The position numbers were made by a program, and so were the translations under genes. Shown piece by piece: positions 18,239 through 25,938 of a stretch of DNA of 64,000 bases (within the stretch, counting starts at the first letter, position 1; each line of letters opens with the position of its first letter). Source of the stretch: an uncultured Rhodospirillaceae bacterium (lineage in GTDB: Bacteria; Pseudomonadota; Alphaproteobacteria; Rhodospirillales; Magnetospirillaceae); assembly GCA_903901915.1 (NCBI GenBank), contig CAIUSV010000087.1, positions 1-64,000 on the forward strand. Reading direction: 5' to 3'. The notes beneath the pieces are model-generated. The model worked only from the letters and a program-made list of their open reading frames with translations, had not been told where the DNA came from and searched no databases.

Positions 18239-18589
18239 ATGGCGACGCTGGGCACCCTGCTATTCACCTGGACCAAGGGCAAGCTGGTTGGCACCGATAC
18301 CGCCGGCAACCGCTATTACACCGAGCGATCGACGGCCAAGGGCCGCCGCACCAAGCGCTGGGTGATCTACAAGGGCGAGACCAATGCGTCCAAGGTTCCG
18401 CCGGAATGGCATGCCTGGCTGCATTTCACCTCGGACAAGCCGCTGACCGACGTGGCGCGTCAGCCCTGGCAGAAGCCGCACGAGGACAACCGGACCGGTA
18501 CCTCGCAGGCCTATCTGCCGCCGGGGCATAATCTGGCTGGCGGCCGGCGCGAGCGCGCCACCGGCGATTACGAGCCCTGGACTCCCTGA
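18239..18589 (+). CDS. NADH:ubiquinone oxidoreductase accessory subunit, NDUFA12 (B17.2) family
   Basis: This 116-residue protein has the family core KLVGTDTAGNRYYTER, RRTKRWVIYKG, VPPEWHAWLHFTSDKPL and the C-terminal DYEPWTP. In mitochondria NDUFA12 sits on the peripheral arm of complex I, and alphaproteobacterial complex I shares this supernumerary subunit. The gene is not next to the nuo operon, as is usual in alphaproteobacteria. Instead it leads a same-strand group with two MlaD-type genes and a DUF2155 gene. This grouping is a good marker of alphaproteobacterial origin. Confidence 0.93.
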   Translation: MATLGTLLFTWTKGKLVGTDTAGNRYYTERSTAKGRRTKRWVIYKGETNASKVPPEWHAWLHFTSDKPLTDVARQPWQKPHEDNRTGTSQAYLPPGHNLAGGRRERATGDYEPWTP

Positions 18590-18619
18590 TCTGATCACCG
18601 CTTTTCTGGGGGAGGGGGC

Positions 18620-19111
18620 ATGGCCAGCCGGGGCGATCGCGACACCGTGACCGGCGGCGCCGTCGTTATCGTCGGCGCGCTGTTGTTGGCGATGGCCTTT
18701 GCCCTTGGCGGCAAGTCAGAAGATGCCTCGGATGGGTATGACCTTGCCGCCCGTTTCAACCGCGCCGACGGCATCTCCGTCGGCAGTCCGGTGCGGCTGT
18801 CGGGAACGCTGGTGGGCCGGGTGGTCGGCCAGAAACTGGACGAGCAGTACCGGGCGGTGCTCACGGTCCGGCTGCGGCCCGACGTCAAGCTGACCCGAGA
18901 TACCGCCGCGGTGATCTATACCGACGGTCTGTTGGGCGCCAAGTTCGTCGAATTGAAGCCGGGCGGCGAGGACGAGATGCTTAAGCCCGGCCAAGAGATC
19001 GCCTACACCCAGGATGCGGTGGTGATCGAGGATCTTCTGGACATGATCATCCAGCAGGCGCGGGCGAAGCGGGGGTATCTCGACCGTCCGCTGCCGTCCG
19101 CCACCAACTGA
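18620..19111 (+). CDS. MlaD/MCE-domain protein (first copy)
   Basis: This 163-residue protein has one N-terminal membrane helix (about residues 12-30) and a single MCE domain (GYDLAARFNRADGISVGSPVRLSGTLVGRVV and onwards), the size and layout of MlaD, the periplasmic hexameric ring of the Mla phospholipid transport system at the inner membrane. Here it is separate from mlaE/mlaF and followed by a second MCE gene. It starts 30 bp after the NDUFA12-like gene and is preceded by GGGGGAGGGGGC. Confidence 0.88.
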   Translation: MASRGDRDTVTGGAVVIVGALLLAMAFALGGKSEDASDGYDLAARFNRADGISVGSPVRLSGTLVGRVVGQKLDEQYRAVLTVRLRPDVKLTRDTAAVIYTDGLLGAKFVELKPGGEDEMLKPGQEIAYTQDAVVIEDLLDMIIQQARAKRGYLDRPLPSATN

Positions 19112-19129
19112 ACAGGCAAGGTGGACCCC

Positions 19130-19612
19130 ATGGGACGCAATATGATCGAGACCGTCATGGGCGCCGTGGTGCTGGCGGTGGCGGCGTTCTTCCTGGTGTT
19201 CGCCTACACCCATGCCAACATCCGCAAGATCGAGGGCTACGAGGTGGTGGCGACCTTCACCAGTGTCGGCGGTCTCGACACCGGTGCCGACGTCAAGATC
19301 AACGGCATCAAGGTTGGGACCGTGATGTCGCAGGCGCTGGACCCCAACACCTATGATGCGGTGGTTCGGCTGTCGATCGCCCACGGCATCCAATTGCCCG
19401 CCGACACCGTCGCCAGTGTTTCCAGCGAGGGCCTGTTGGGCGGCAAATTCGTCAAGCTGGCCCCGGGCAAGTCCAAGGCCATGATTGCCGCCGGCGGCAA
19501 TCTCGGTCCCACCAAGAACTTCAAGTCCATCGAGGAGATGGTGGGCAATCTGATTTTCCTCGCCACCGCCGATAACCAGCCGGCCGCCGCCAAGGCTCCG
19601 TCCGAGAAATGA
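19130..19612 (+). CDS. mlaD: Outer-membrane lipid asymmetry protein MlaD-like (second copy)
   Basis: This 160-residue protein has an N-terminal membrane helix (about residues 9-27) and an MCE domain (EVVATFTSVGGLDTGADVKINGIKVGTV, then LLGGKFVKLAPG). It resembles classical MlaD more closely than the preceding copy. ATG 19130 has a fitting upstream AAGGTGG; a GTG at 19121 is the alternative. Two adjacent single-MCE genes could form a mixed ring or reflect a tandem duplication. Its stop overlaps the next gene by 4 bp (ATGA). Confidence 0.88.
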   Translation: MGRNMIETVMGAVVLAVAAFFLVFAYTHANIRKIEGYEVVATFTSVGGLDTGADVKINGIKVGTVMSQALDPNTYDAVVRLSIAHGIQLPADTVASVSSEGLLGGKFVKLAPGKSKAMIAAGGNLGPTKNFKSIEEMVGNLIFLATADNQPAAAKAPSEK

Positions 19613-20004
19613 GACCTGGCACCGCGGCTCTGGCTCTGGTGTTGGCGCTGGGTGCCGCGTCGGGTGCGGTGGCGCAGACCGCCGGTGCCGACCTGTCCTT
19701 CGACACGGCGGTGTTGCAGGGACTCGACAAGGTCACCGCCCGCATCGTCAGCATCGAGGCCCCGGTGGGGGTGCCGGTGCATTTCGGGTCGCTGGAGATC
19801 ATCGCCCGGGCGTGCAAGAAGCGCCGTCCCGAAGACCAGCCGGAAAGCGCCGCCTTTCTCGACATCTGGGAATTGCGGCCGGGGCAGCCGGCCACCGGCC
19901 TGTTCCGGGGCTGGATGTTCGCTTCCAGTCCGGCGCTGTCGGCGATGGAGCACCCGGTCTACGACATCTGGACGATGGACTGCCGCAACGGCCGGGGGCG
20001 CTAG
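19609..20004 (+). CDS. Secreted DUF2155-family protein
   Basis: This 131-residue protein has a signal peptide (cleavage after about AVAQT) and the DUF2155 pattern: LDKVTARIVSIEAPVGVPVHFGSLEIIARAC, RPEDQPESAAFLDIWE, FRGWMFASSPALSAMEHPVYDIWTMDC. The two cysteines (RACKK and MDCRN) could form a disulfide. Its function is not established. In alphaproteobacteria it recurs with NDUFA12, mlaD and aat, as here. The ATGA overlap with the MlaD-like gene suggests a coupled envelope function. Confidence 0.88.
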   Translation: MRPGTAALALVLALGAASGAVAQTAGADLSFDTAVLQGLDKVTARIVSIEAPVGVPVHFGSLEIIARACKKRRPEDQPESAAFLDIWELRPGQPATGLFRGWMFASSPALSAMEHPVYDIWTMDCRNGRGR

Positions 20005-20007
20005 CTT

Positions 20008-20640
20008 TTAGTCCTGGGCGGCTTCCTCCCACGGGATGGCGGGGTCGCCTGGGAATACGGCGCGCTCCTGCAATGCGGCGTCAAGCCGGCGGCGGTAATC
20101 GTCGCGGGGAATCTCGATGGCGCCGAAGCGGCGCAGGTGGTCGGTGACGAACTGGGTGTCGAGCAGCCTGAATCCCCCCCGTTTCAGCCGCGCCACCAGA
20201 TGGACCAGGGCCACCTTGGAGGCGTCGGTCCGGCGCGAGAACATGCTTTCGCCGAAGAACGCCGCCCCCAGGGCCAAGCCGTAGAGGCCGCCCACCAGCG
20301 TGTCGTCCCGCCAGCACTCCACCGAGTGGGCAAGGCCAAGGTGGAACAACTGGACGAACTGGCGCACGATTTCTTCGTTGATCCAGGTGTCGGGGCGGTC
20401 GTCGGCGGCTTCGCCGCACGCGCGCATCACCGCCTCGAAGGCGGTGTCGCAACGGATGGTGAATGGCTGGTGACGCAGCGTCCGGCGCAGGCTGCGGGAA
20501 ATATGAAAGCCGTCAAGCGGCACGATGCCGCGGTGGTCGGGTTCGATCCAGTACAGCCGGGGATCGTCCCGGCCGCGCGCCATGGGAAATACGCCGGAGG
20601 CGTAGGCGCGCAACAGCAGGTCGGATGTCAGCGGGCGCAT
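20008..20640 (-). CDS. aat: Leucyl/phenylalanyl-tRNA-protein transferase
   Basis: This 210-residue enzyme transfers Leu or Phe from aminoacyl-tRNA to N-terminal Arg/Lys of proteins, marking them for ClpS/ClpAP degradation (N-degron pathway). Family motifs are SDLLLRAYASGVFPMA, YWIEPDHRGIVPLDGFHISRSLRR, TWINEEIV and GGLYGLALGAAFFGESMFSRRTDASKVALVHL. The start at 20640 (MRPLTSD) fits the family; the ORF upstream belongs to another reading. It converges on the DUF2155 gene with a 3-bp gap. Confidence 0.95.
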   Translation of the reverse strand: MRPLTSDLLLRAYASGVFPMARGRDDPRLYWIEPDHRGIVPLDGFHISRSLRRTLRHQPFTIRCDTAFEAVMRACGEAADDRPDTWINEEIVRQFVQLFHLGLAHSVECWRDDTLVGGLYGLALGAAFFGESMFSRRTDASKVALVHLVARLKRGGFRLLDTQFVTDHLRRFGAIEIPRDDYRRRLDAALQERAVFPGDPAIPWEEAAQD

Positions 20641-20653
20641 GGCCGCCAGGATA

Positions 20654-22189
20654 TCAGAATGGCCGCGGCCGGTAGAAGCGTCCCGAAAGCCCGACCCGGT
20701 CAAGGGCGTAGGACCGCTCGATCTCGTCGAATATGTCGTCGCTGAAATTGATGAAGCGCTGCGGCATCGTCTGCACCCCCGGTGCCTCATCGCGGGGGTG
20801 TTCCCGCTGGCTGGAGATCTGCACCACCGCCGCTTCGTGCCGGGCCAGGGCGCCGACCAGAACGTCACGGGGCAGTCGGCCAGTGAGCGTCGCCTGCACC
20901 ACGTTGTAGGGATCGACCCACATGGGTTTGCCGGCGCGCTGGCACAGCAGCATGGATTCGCATACTACCGGGCCGGGAATGCCGCGTAGATAGGCGACGT
21001 CGTCTCGGAACAGTCGTTGGCGCAGCTCGAACTCGCCCAGGGCATCGACGGCGAAACGCCCCAGCGCCTCGGGCGTGAACAGGATCACGCCGGCATTGGC
21101 CAACAGCGCCAGGATGGCCGGGGCGACGCGGGGCAGGGCCGGTTGGCGGCGCAACCATGCCGCCGCCAGTCCGATGGCGATGGCGATGGCGACCATGGCG
21201 TCGAAGAAGATGTTGACGTCCACCCCGGCCCCGCCGGCGAAACCGATGCCAAGCACCAGACCGCCGGCGAGATAGGCGGCCACCTGCCCGCCGACGGCGC
21301 CGTTCCGGCGCAGGATCAGGAACAGGACCGCCAGCGTCAGCGGGGCTTGCAGCCGGCCGAGCACCTCGACCGTCAGCAGCACACCGCGCCCGACGTCGTA
21401 AATCCGCGGCGACAGCAACTGGCGGAAGAAATCAGCGCCGAACATCACCCAGATTACCGCCGTGGCTGCGCCGGCCAGGGTGGTGCCGGTCAGCAGGTAG
21501 CTCCAGCGCGCCTTGCCCGGCACCCGCCACAGCACATGAACCGTCACCACCAGCGGCAGCACCAGGACATTGTGCTTGGTCAGCAGGCCGGCGGCGAACA
21601 ACGCCGCCACCGCCGCCAACCGCGCCGGGGTCGGCGGTCCGCCGACATAGAGGGCGAAGCCGGCGCACAGGAACCCCTGGGCCAGAAGTTGCGGATCGTT
21701 GACCCCGACATAGTCGGTGGCGAAGGAGCAGAACAGGGCGAGGCAGGTCGATACCGCCAGGATCGCGTCGGCGCGGCCGCCGCCTCCCGCCCGGACCACC
21801 ACGCCGGAACACAGGGCGATGACCGCCATGGCCAGCACCGACAGCAACCGCCCGGTCAGCAGGGTGTCGCCCGACACCCGGCCAAGCAGCCCGACCAGAT
21901 AGAACGACAGCGGCGGGTAATTGTTGAAGAACAGCGGACCCTCGCCGGAATAGGGTGACTCCCCGGTCATGGCCCGCAGTTGCTGATAGACGCTCCAACC
22001 TTCGTTGTAGTCGATCTCCAGATCAAGGCCGATGCGCACCACCGGATAGGCGAACAGCACGGCGGCCAGTCCGGCCAGGACGGCGACGGTGACCCGGTAG
22101 GGCTCGAATCTGGGCACGGGTTCCTGAGTCCTTCGATGTAGCGACGCGCTGGTTGCGGGAGGTGTAGTCCCCAACGGCACGGTTGTCAA
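20654..22189 (-). CDS. Polytopic membrane protein, probable GT-C-type glycosyltransferase
   Basis: This 511-residue protein has about 10-12 membrane segments. The first periplasmic loop carries the acidic motif DLEIDYNEGWSVYQQL followed by SPYSGEGPLFFNNYPPLSFYLVG, as in ArnT/PMT-type GT-C enzymes that use polyprenyl-phosphate sugars. A soluble C-terminal part follows (about 385-511). The donor and acceptor cannot be read. It lies 13 bp upstream of aat on the same strand and is divergent from the PilZ gene. Confidence 0.75.
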   Translation of the reverse strand: MTTVPLGTTPPATSASLHRRTQEPVPRFEPYRVTVAVLAGLAAVLFAYPVVRIGLDLEIDYNEGWSVYQQLRAMTGESPYSGEGPLFFNNYPPLSFYLVGLLGRVSGDTLLTGRLLSVLAMAVIALCSGVVVRAGGGGRADAILAVSTCLALFCSFATDYVGVNDPQLLAQGFLCAGFALYVGGPPTPARLAAVAALFAAGLLTKHNVLVLPLVVTVHVLWRVPGKARWSYLLTGTTLAGAATAVIWVMFGADFFRQLLSPRIYDVGRGVLLTVEVLGRLQAPLTLAVLFLILRRNGAVGGQVAAYLAGGLVLGIGFAGGAGVDVNIFFDAMVAIAIAIGLAAAWLRRQPALPRVAPAILALLANAGVILFTPEALGRFAVDALGEFELRQRLFRDDVAYLRGIPGPVVCESMLLCQRAGKPMWVDPYNVVQATLTGRLPRDVLVGALARHEAAVVQISSQREHPRDEAPGVQTMPQRFINFSDDIFDEIERSYALDRVGLSGRFYRPRPF

Positions 22190-22275
22190 AATCGGCGATG
22201 GAAGCCGCTCGGCCGGCGGTGTAGAGTCTTGGTGGGGAGCCTTGGGGGAGGTTGCTGGCGGTATCGGATTGGCGG

Positions 22276-22635
22276 ATGGCGATGGCGACCGATATGGAAC
22301 AGCAAAAGGACAGGCGGCGCCAGATCCGCCGGGTGGGCCAGGACCTCCTGGTGGTTATCGACCGGCGGGCATTTCCCGTGATCGACATTTCCACCGAGGG
22401 CGTCAGTTTTCAGGGGAGCGGCTATGGAATCGGCGAGGTCGTCAAGATACGCGTCGCCCGGTTGAGCGATACCTCCGACGACGTCGCCGCCACTGTCACG
22501 GTCCGGGCCGTGGAGGATAACGTCATAAGGGGAGAATTCCGTCCCAACATGCCGCTGCTTCATTATATCATCAGCCATATCGGCGAAGCGACCGGCGCCA
22601 AGCCCGCCTATTTCGGGGGCAAAGCGAAAGAGTGA
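22276..22635 (+). CDS. PilZ-domain c-di-GMP-binding protein
   Basis: This is a single PilZ domain of about 119 residues. The c-di-GMP-binding signature is visible as an arginine-rich start (DRRRQIRRVGQD, the RxxxR element) followed by DISTEGVSFQG (the D/NxSxxG element). Single-domain PilZ proteins relay c-di-GMP to targets such as motility or secretion machines. The start is uncertain: TTG 22252 lies against GGGGGAGG with no spacer, and ATGs occur at 22276, 22282 and 22294. The stop overlaps the cytochrome start (TGATG), so the two are probably translated together. Confidence 0.85.
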   Translation: MAMATDMEQQKDRRRQIRRVGQDLLVVIDRRAFPVIDISTEGVSFQGSGYGIGEVVKIRVARLSDTSDDVAATVTVRAVEDNVIRGEFRPNMPLLHYIISHIGEATGAKPAYFGGKAKE

Positions 22636-23441
22636 TGCGAGAGCGAAACGTCACGGCAAGAGGGGGAAGAGCGTTGGGGACTATCCGATGGTCGGCCGCC
22701 TTGGCGGTCATGGGGGTTTCGATGTTGATCGGCACTTCGGCATTGGCGGACGACGTCTGGACGATTCCCGATCCGAAGAAGGTGCCGGACGACGAGATGG
22801 GACGGCTGATCCACCGGGGTGCCTATGTGGTGGAAGAGACCTACGAAATCATCGGGCCCGAGGTGGCCGACGCCGCCAAGCGCTATGCCGGCAACAACTT
22901 GGCCTGCGCCTCGTGCCATATGCTTAACGGCACGGTCAAATTCGGCTTTCCCCTGGCGGGAGTGTCCGAGCCGATCGAGGACAAGGTCAACACCTGCCTG
23001 GTCATCAATATGAGCGGACGGCCGTTGCCGGCCGATGCGCCGGAGATGACCGCGATCGTCGCCTATGTCCGCTTTCTCGGCAGCCAGATGACGCCGGCCC
23101 AGGCCGCGGCGGGGCGGGGCGTCCGGCCGCTCGCGGTTGCCGGCAATGCCGCCCAGGGCAAGGCGGTGTTCGCCGAGATCTGCGCGGTCTGTCATTCCCG
23201 TAACGGCTTGGGCAAACGCACTGGCGTCATCGGCGATGCCCACGGCTATCGGGTGCCGCCGCTGTGGGGCAAGGACAGCTTTACCGGCAAATCGCCGCTC
23301 ATGCGGCCCGAGGTGCTGGCGGGGTTCATCCACAACAACATGCCCGACGGCGCGTCGTGGGATAATCCCGTGCTGACGCCCGAGGATTCCGCCAATGCCG
23401 CCGCCTACATCCTGACGGCACCGCGTCCGCAGAAGGAATAG
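22635..23441 (+). CDS. Diheme cytochrome c, thiosulfate dehydrogenase (TsdA)-like
   Basis: This 268-residue periplasmic cytochrome has a signal sequence (about residues 1-38) and two heme sites, CASCH (about 96) and CAVCH (about 188). The first domain carries NNLACASCHMLNGTVKFGFPLAG, then a lone cysteine in NTCLVINMSGRPLP. That arrangement resembles TsdA, where a cysteine between the hemes ligates heme 1 and the enzyme couples thiosulfate to tetrathionate. The second domain has methionines (for example NNMPDGASW) suited as heme 2 ligand. A SoxA/SoxX-like or general electron carrier is the alternative. Confidence 0.8.
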   Translation: MRERNVTARGGRALGTIRWSAALAVMGVSMLIGTSALADDVWTIPDPKKVPDDEMGRLIHRGAYVVEETYEIIGPEVADAAKRYAGNNLACASCHMLNGTVKFGFPLAGVSEPIEDKVNTCLVINMSGRPLPADAPEMTAIVAYVRFLGSQMTPAQAAAGRGVRPLAVAGNAAQGKAVFAEICAVCHSRNGLGKRTGVIGDAHGYRVPPLWGKDSFTGKSPLMRPEVLAGFIHNNMPDGASWDNPVLTPEDSANAAAYILTAPRPQKE

Positions 23442-23447
23442 GCGCGG

Positions 23448-24050
23448 CTACAGCGTCGACAGGTACTCGGCGACCGCCAGGGCTTCTTCGTCGGAGATGG
23501 CCTTGGTCTGGTCGTGCATGACGTCGTTACGACGCAGCAGACCGCGGAACTCGCGGATCTGGCGATAGAGGTAGTCGCGGTACTGACCGGCCAACCGGGG
23601 AATCTCCTCCATGCCGGTGGCGGCGGCACCATGGCATTCGGCGCAGATCGGTACGCCCCGTTCGGCCACGCCCTTCTCGAAGATTTCCTTGCCGCGGGCG
23701 ACCAGGGCGGAATCGGCCGACGGCTCCCCCTTCGGCGCGGGGCGTGAACCGAGATAGGTGGCCAGCCCGTGGATGGCGGCGTCGGACATTGCCCCCGCCA
23801 CGCCCCACATATAGGACCGGGCATGGGTGTCGCCACGGTCACGGCCACGGAAGGCCTTGAGCTGGCGTTCCAGATAGGCGGCTTGCTGACCGGCCAGACG
23901 GGGGAACAGCTCGGACACCCCACGGCCGTCCGGGCCATGGCATTTCGAGCACACCGTCTTGACGGTCTCCACCGGCCTCTTCTCCGCCGCCATGGCCGCC
24001 GGGGCGGCCAGGAAAACGAGGAGGCCCAGAGCTATTAGCCGGCATTTCAT
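23448..24050 (-). CDS. Diheme cytochrome c4-type protein
   Basis: This 200-residue protein has a signal peptide (MKCRLIALGLLVFLAAPAAMA) and two similar class I heme domains with CSKCHGPDGRG (about 40) and CAECHGAAATG (about 130). Each is followed by a PRLAGQ..YL.RQL/I..FR segment. That internal duplication defines cytochrome c4, a membrane-associated electron donor to terminal oxidases or other acceptors. ATG 24050 lies 6 nt after AGGAGG, better than the ATG at 24053. It converges on the TsdA-like gene with a 6-bp gap, so the two may be redox partners. Confidence 0.88.
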   Translation of the reverse strand: MKCRLIALGLLVFLAAPAAMAAEKRPVETVKTVCSKCHGPDGRGVSELFPRLAGQQAAYLERQLKAFRGRDRGDTHARSYMWGVAGAMSDAAIHGLATYLGSRPAPKGEPSADSALVARGKEIFEKGVAERGVPICAECHGAAATGMEEIPRLAGQYRDYLYRQIREFRGLLRRNDVMHDQTKAISDEEALAVAEYLSTL

Positions 24051-24226
24051 CATGCGCCTCCTCTTCGGCTTTGACATCGAGCGCGCCCGCCGTGATCAAT
24101 ATGGCTGGCGGAACTCCGCGACGGACAAGGTGCATTCTTGCGGGTTTTCCGGACGAGTGCCAACGAATTCCGGTCGGATGGGGTGATGTTTCGACCACGA
24201 ACGGTCCCGTGACCGGAGGAGGGGGG

Positions 24227-24526
24227 ATGAAACGACGGGAGTTGATCGCCGCGATTGACCAAATCCTGCTCGCCGAGGAGCGCTATGCCGTGAGATTGCA
24301 GGAGCGCGGCGACATGGGAATGGCCAAGCTCGCCTGGGCCGCCCTGGGCGGCATCAGACAGGCGTTGAAAACAACGGCGACCGGCGATGACGAGACCTAT
24401 GCCGAGCGGCTGGGCGCGGCTCTCGCCGAGCAGCGGTTGGATTATCTGCGGTACTGGGATGACGATGACGGCATCGGCACCTCGACATTCGCGCGGGTGC
24501 TCAATCTGCTGGAGGACGGGATATGA
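24227..24526 (+). CDS. Hypothetical protein, 99 residues
   Basis: This is a small acidic helical protein with no signal or membrane segment and no family I recognise. ATG 24227 is preceded by GGAGGAGGGGGG, a very strong ribosome site. Its stop overlaps the start of the OmpA-family gene by 4 bp (ATGA), so the two are probably made together and may act in one process. Confidence 0.7.
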   Translation: MKRRELIAAIDQILLAEERYAVRLQERGDMGMAKLAWAALGGIRQALKTTATGDDETYAERLGAALAEQRLDYLRYWDDDDGIGTSTFARVLNLLEDGI

Positions 24527-24975
24527 CGGTAACGCGCCGCCATTTTCTGATGCGTGCCGTCGTGGTCGCCCTGGCGGCCGGCGGAGCGGGGGGCGAGGCC
24601 GCCGCCCAACCGGACGAGGACCGGGTGGAATACTTCCAGGCGGTGATCGGCGATCAGGTGTTTTTCGCCGGCGGCCGGTTGGACCTGGACAGGGCGGCCA
24701 AGGCGATTCTTGACCGGCAGATCGGATGGCTGAAGCGGCACGATGCTTTCCGGATTACCCTGGAGGGCCATACCGACGAGCGTGGCACGGGGGAATACTG
24801 CCTGTCGGTCAGCGAGCGCCGGGCCGTGGTGGTCAAGACCTATATGGTCGCCCACGGCATCACACCCGGACGCATCCTGACCGTCGGCTATGGCAAGTTC
24901 CGTCCGCTCGACGAAGGCCATACCGAAGCGGCATGGGCCAGGAACCGCCGTGTCGTCACCAGGGTGGAACGCTGA
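24523..24975 (+). CDS. OmpA/Pal-family peptidoglycan-binding protein
   Basis: This 150-residue protein has an N-terminal segment with twin arginine (TVTRRHFLMRAVVVALAAGG), which looks like a Tat-type signal, although Sec export is possible. The OmpA C-terminal domain follows with FRITLEGHTDERGTGEYCLSVSERRAVVVKTYMVAHGITPGRILTVGYGKFRP, the HTDERG and peptidoglycan-binding residues as in Pal. There is no lipobox cysteine at the cleavage site, so it is not a Pal lipoprotein; it should be soluble in the periplasm or bound to the wall. Confidence 0.87.
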   Translation: MTVTRRHFLMRAVVVALAAGGAGGEAAAQPDEDRVEYFQAVIGDQVFFAGGRLDLDRAAKAILDRQIGWLKRHDAFRITLEGHTDERGTGEYCLSVSERRAVVVKTYMVAHGITPGRILTVGYGKFRPLDEGHTEAAWARNRRVVTRVER

Positions 24976-24985
24976 CCGGGGCCGG

Positions 24986-25183
24986 TCAGGCGGTGATGTT
25001 CAGGTTGCGGCCGCGATTGACATCGCTAGGCAGCGAATTGGCGGAGCCCCCGGTTTCCGCCGACTTCTTGGCCTTCGACTCGGTCAAGTCGTTGTCCTTG
25101 TCGCCGTCGCGGTCCACCGCGCGGGCCTGCTGCGGCACAATCGATTGGGATGATGTGCTGCTCGATATGGAGGAGGCGCTCAT
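24986..25183 (-). CDS. Small hydrophilic protein with a DxDxDxD segment
   Basis: This 65-residue protein starts with a serine-rich stretch and contains VDRDGDKDNDLTESKA, a calcium-binding-like acidic repeat (D at alternate positions, as in an EF-hand loop). It has no membrane segment. GGGAG lies 7 nt before ATG 25183, which supports translation. Function unknown. Another EF-hand protein occurs at 60027-60443. Confidence 0.6.
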   Translation of the reverse strand: MSASSISSSTSSQSIVPQQARAVDRDGDKDNDLTESKAKKSAETGGSANSLPSDVNRGRNLNITA

Positions 25184-25420
25184 ATTCTATCTCCCGATAA
25201 AGGCGCCATTTCTACGCCCGAGGCAATCATGCGACTCAACTCGCGCATAAATCAACTGCTCTTTCGATGTAGTGCTCATCGCCTGGAGGACGTGCGGGCC
25301 ATATTGTGGATTAATTTCCGGTAATATTGCGGGGCCACTGAAATATTGATGCCGGCCCCGATGGGCGACGCTAAGACTGTGTGCGTGTGTCTCGACATGG
25401 CCGTGCCCGCCGTGGCTTGC
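25184..25420. other. Intergenic region upstream of the 65-residue protein gene
   Basis: This 237-bp stretch is somewhat AT-rich around 25300-25345 and contains the start region of the minus-strand 65-residue protein. A plus-strand ORF reads through it and through the next two genes, but it is the complement of better-supported small genes. I see no further coding sequence. Confidence 0.4.
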
Positions 25421-25564
25421 CTACGAACCGGCGGCGGTCTCCGCCGGCTTCTTCTTGGGGGCCTGGCGGGCGTCGTTGAAGATGGATGTCGATGGCGCCA
25501 CCTTCTTCACCACCATCTTCGCCTTTTTCGGCTCGCGACCGCTGCGCTTCTGACCTTTTGCCAT
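25421..25564 (-). CDS. Small basic protein with KGQKRSGREPKK motif
   Basis: This 47-residue, strongly basic protein starts MAKGQKRSGREPKKAK. Similar short MAKGQ-RS-RE-KK proteins are widespread in alphaproteobacteria as uncharacterised small basic proteins (family memory, not checked). Three ATG codons in a row (25570, 25567, 25564) follow AGGAG; the last gives the best spacing. The preceding RMF-like gene stops inside this ATGATGATG run, so translation is coupled. Confidence 0.72.
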   Translation of the reverse strand: MAKGQKRSGREPKKAKMVVKKVAPSTSIFNDARQAPKKKPAETAAGS

Positions 25565-25566
25565 CA

Positions 25567-25800
25567 TCATTCTCCTGCGGGGATTGGTCGGCCACGGAAC
25601 TTGGCGGGGGTACCCTGGACGCGCGAAACCGCGTCCTTGAAGCCTCGGCTCCAACGTTCCCGTTCGGTGAGCGGCAGATAGGGATTGAGGCGATCCGCCA
25701 CCGCGTCGATTTCAGCGACGTCGGCGGTGGCGCATTTCCGGCCGGCGGTCCAACCGCTGGCATAGATACGACTGAGTTGGAACGGAGTACTTTTGAACAC
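25567..25800 (-). CDS. Ribosome-modulation-factor-like small protein
   Basis: The coding frame shows IYASGWTAGRKC, then NPYLPLTERERWSRGFKDAV. This pattern (Y..G..AG..., NPY, ER..W..GF.DA) resembles ribosome modulation factor, which dimerises 70S ribosomes into inactive 100S particles in stationary phase. No ATG starts the conserved part. I propose GTG 25800, 8 nt after GGGGGAAGAG, giving 77 residues. The alternative ATG at 25872 (101 residues) would put a 41-bp inverted repeat inside the coding sequence. The family call is by pattern only. Confidence 0.6.
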   Translation of the reverse strand: MFKSTPFQLSRIYASGWTAGRKCATADVAEIDAVADRLNPYLPLTERERWSRGFKDAVSRVQGTPAKFRGRPIPAGE

Positions 25801-25825
25801 GGCGAAATCTCTTCCCCCAAGTGGA

Positions 25826-25866
25826 ACAAATCTAATATTTGCGTCCGACGCAAAGGTTAGATTTGT
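25826..25866. promoter_or_regulatory. 41-bp inverted repeat upstream of the RMF-like gene
   Basis: The outer arms ACAAATCTAA (25826-25835) and TTAGATTTGT (25857-25866) are perfect complements. The inner arms TATTTGCGTC and GACGCAAAGG match at 8 of 10, around a single C. With the GTG 25800 start it lies in the 5' leader, about 10 nt before the ribosome site. It could be an operator or an RNA hairpin that controls translation; no T-run follows on the minus strand. Confidence 0.65.
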
Positions 25867-25877
25867 TTTCACAATTC

Positions 25878-25938
25878 AATCAGCTGGCGGGCCGATTCAC
25901 CTGACGCTTGGGAACCAAGCGTCAGGATCGGACCACTA
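25878..25938 (-). repeat. 61-bp hairpin repeat element, copy 1
   Basis: The element holds a perfect 11-bp stem, CCTGACGCTTG-GGAAC-CAAGCGTCAGG, extended by GGCCGAT and ATCGGACC with one bulge. The same 61-bp element occurs at 51526-51586, identical except for the 5-nt loop and two bases near one end. In both places the element begins exactly with the TAG stop codon of a minus-strand gene (here the gene at 25936-26157). It looks like a REP-type or 3'-end element. Confidence 0.8.
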
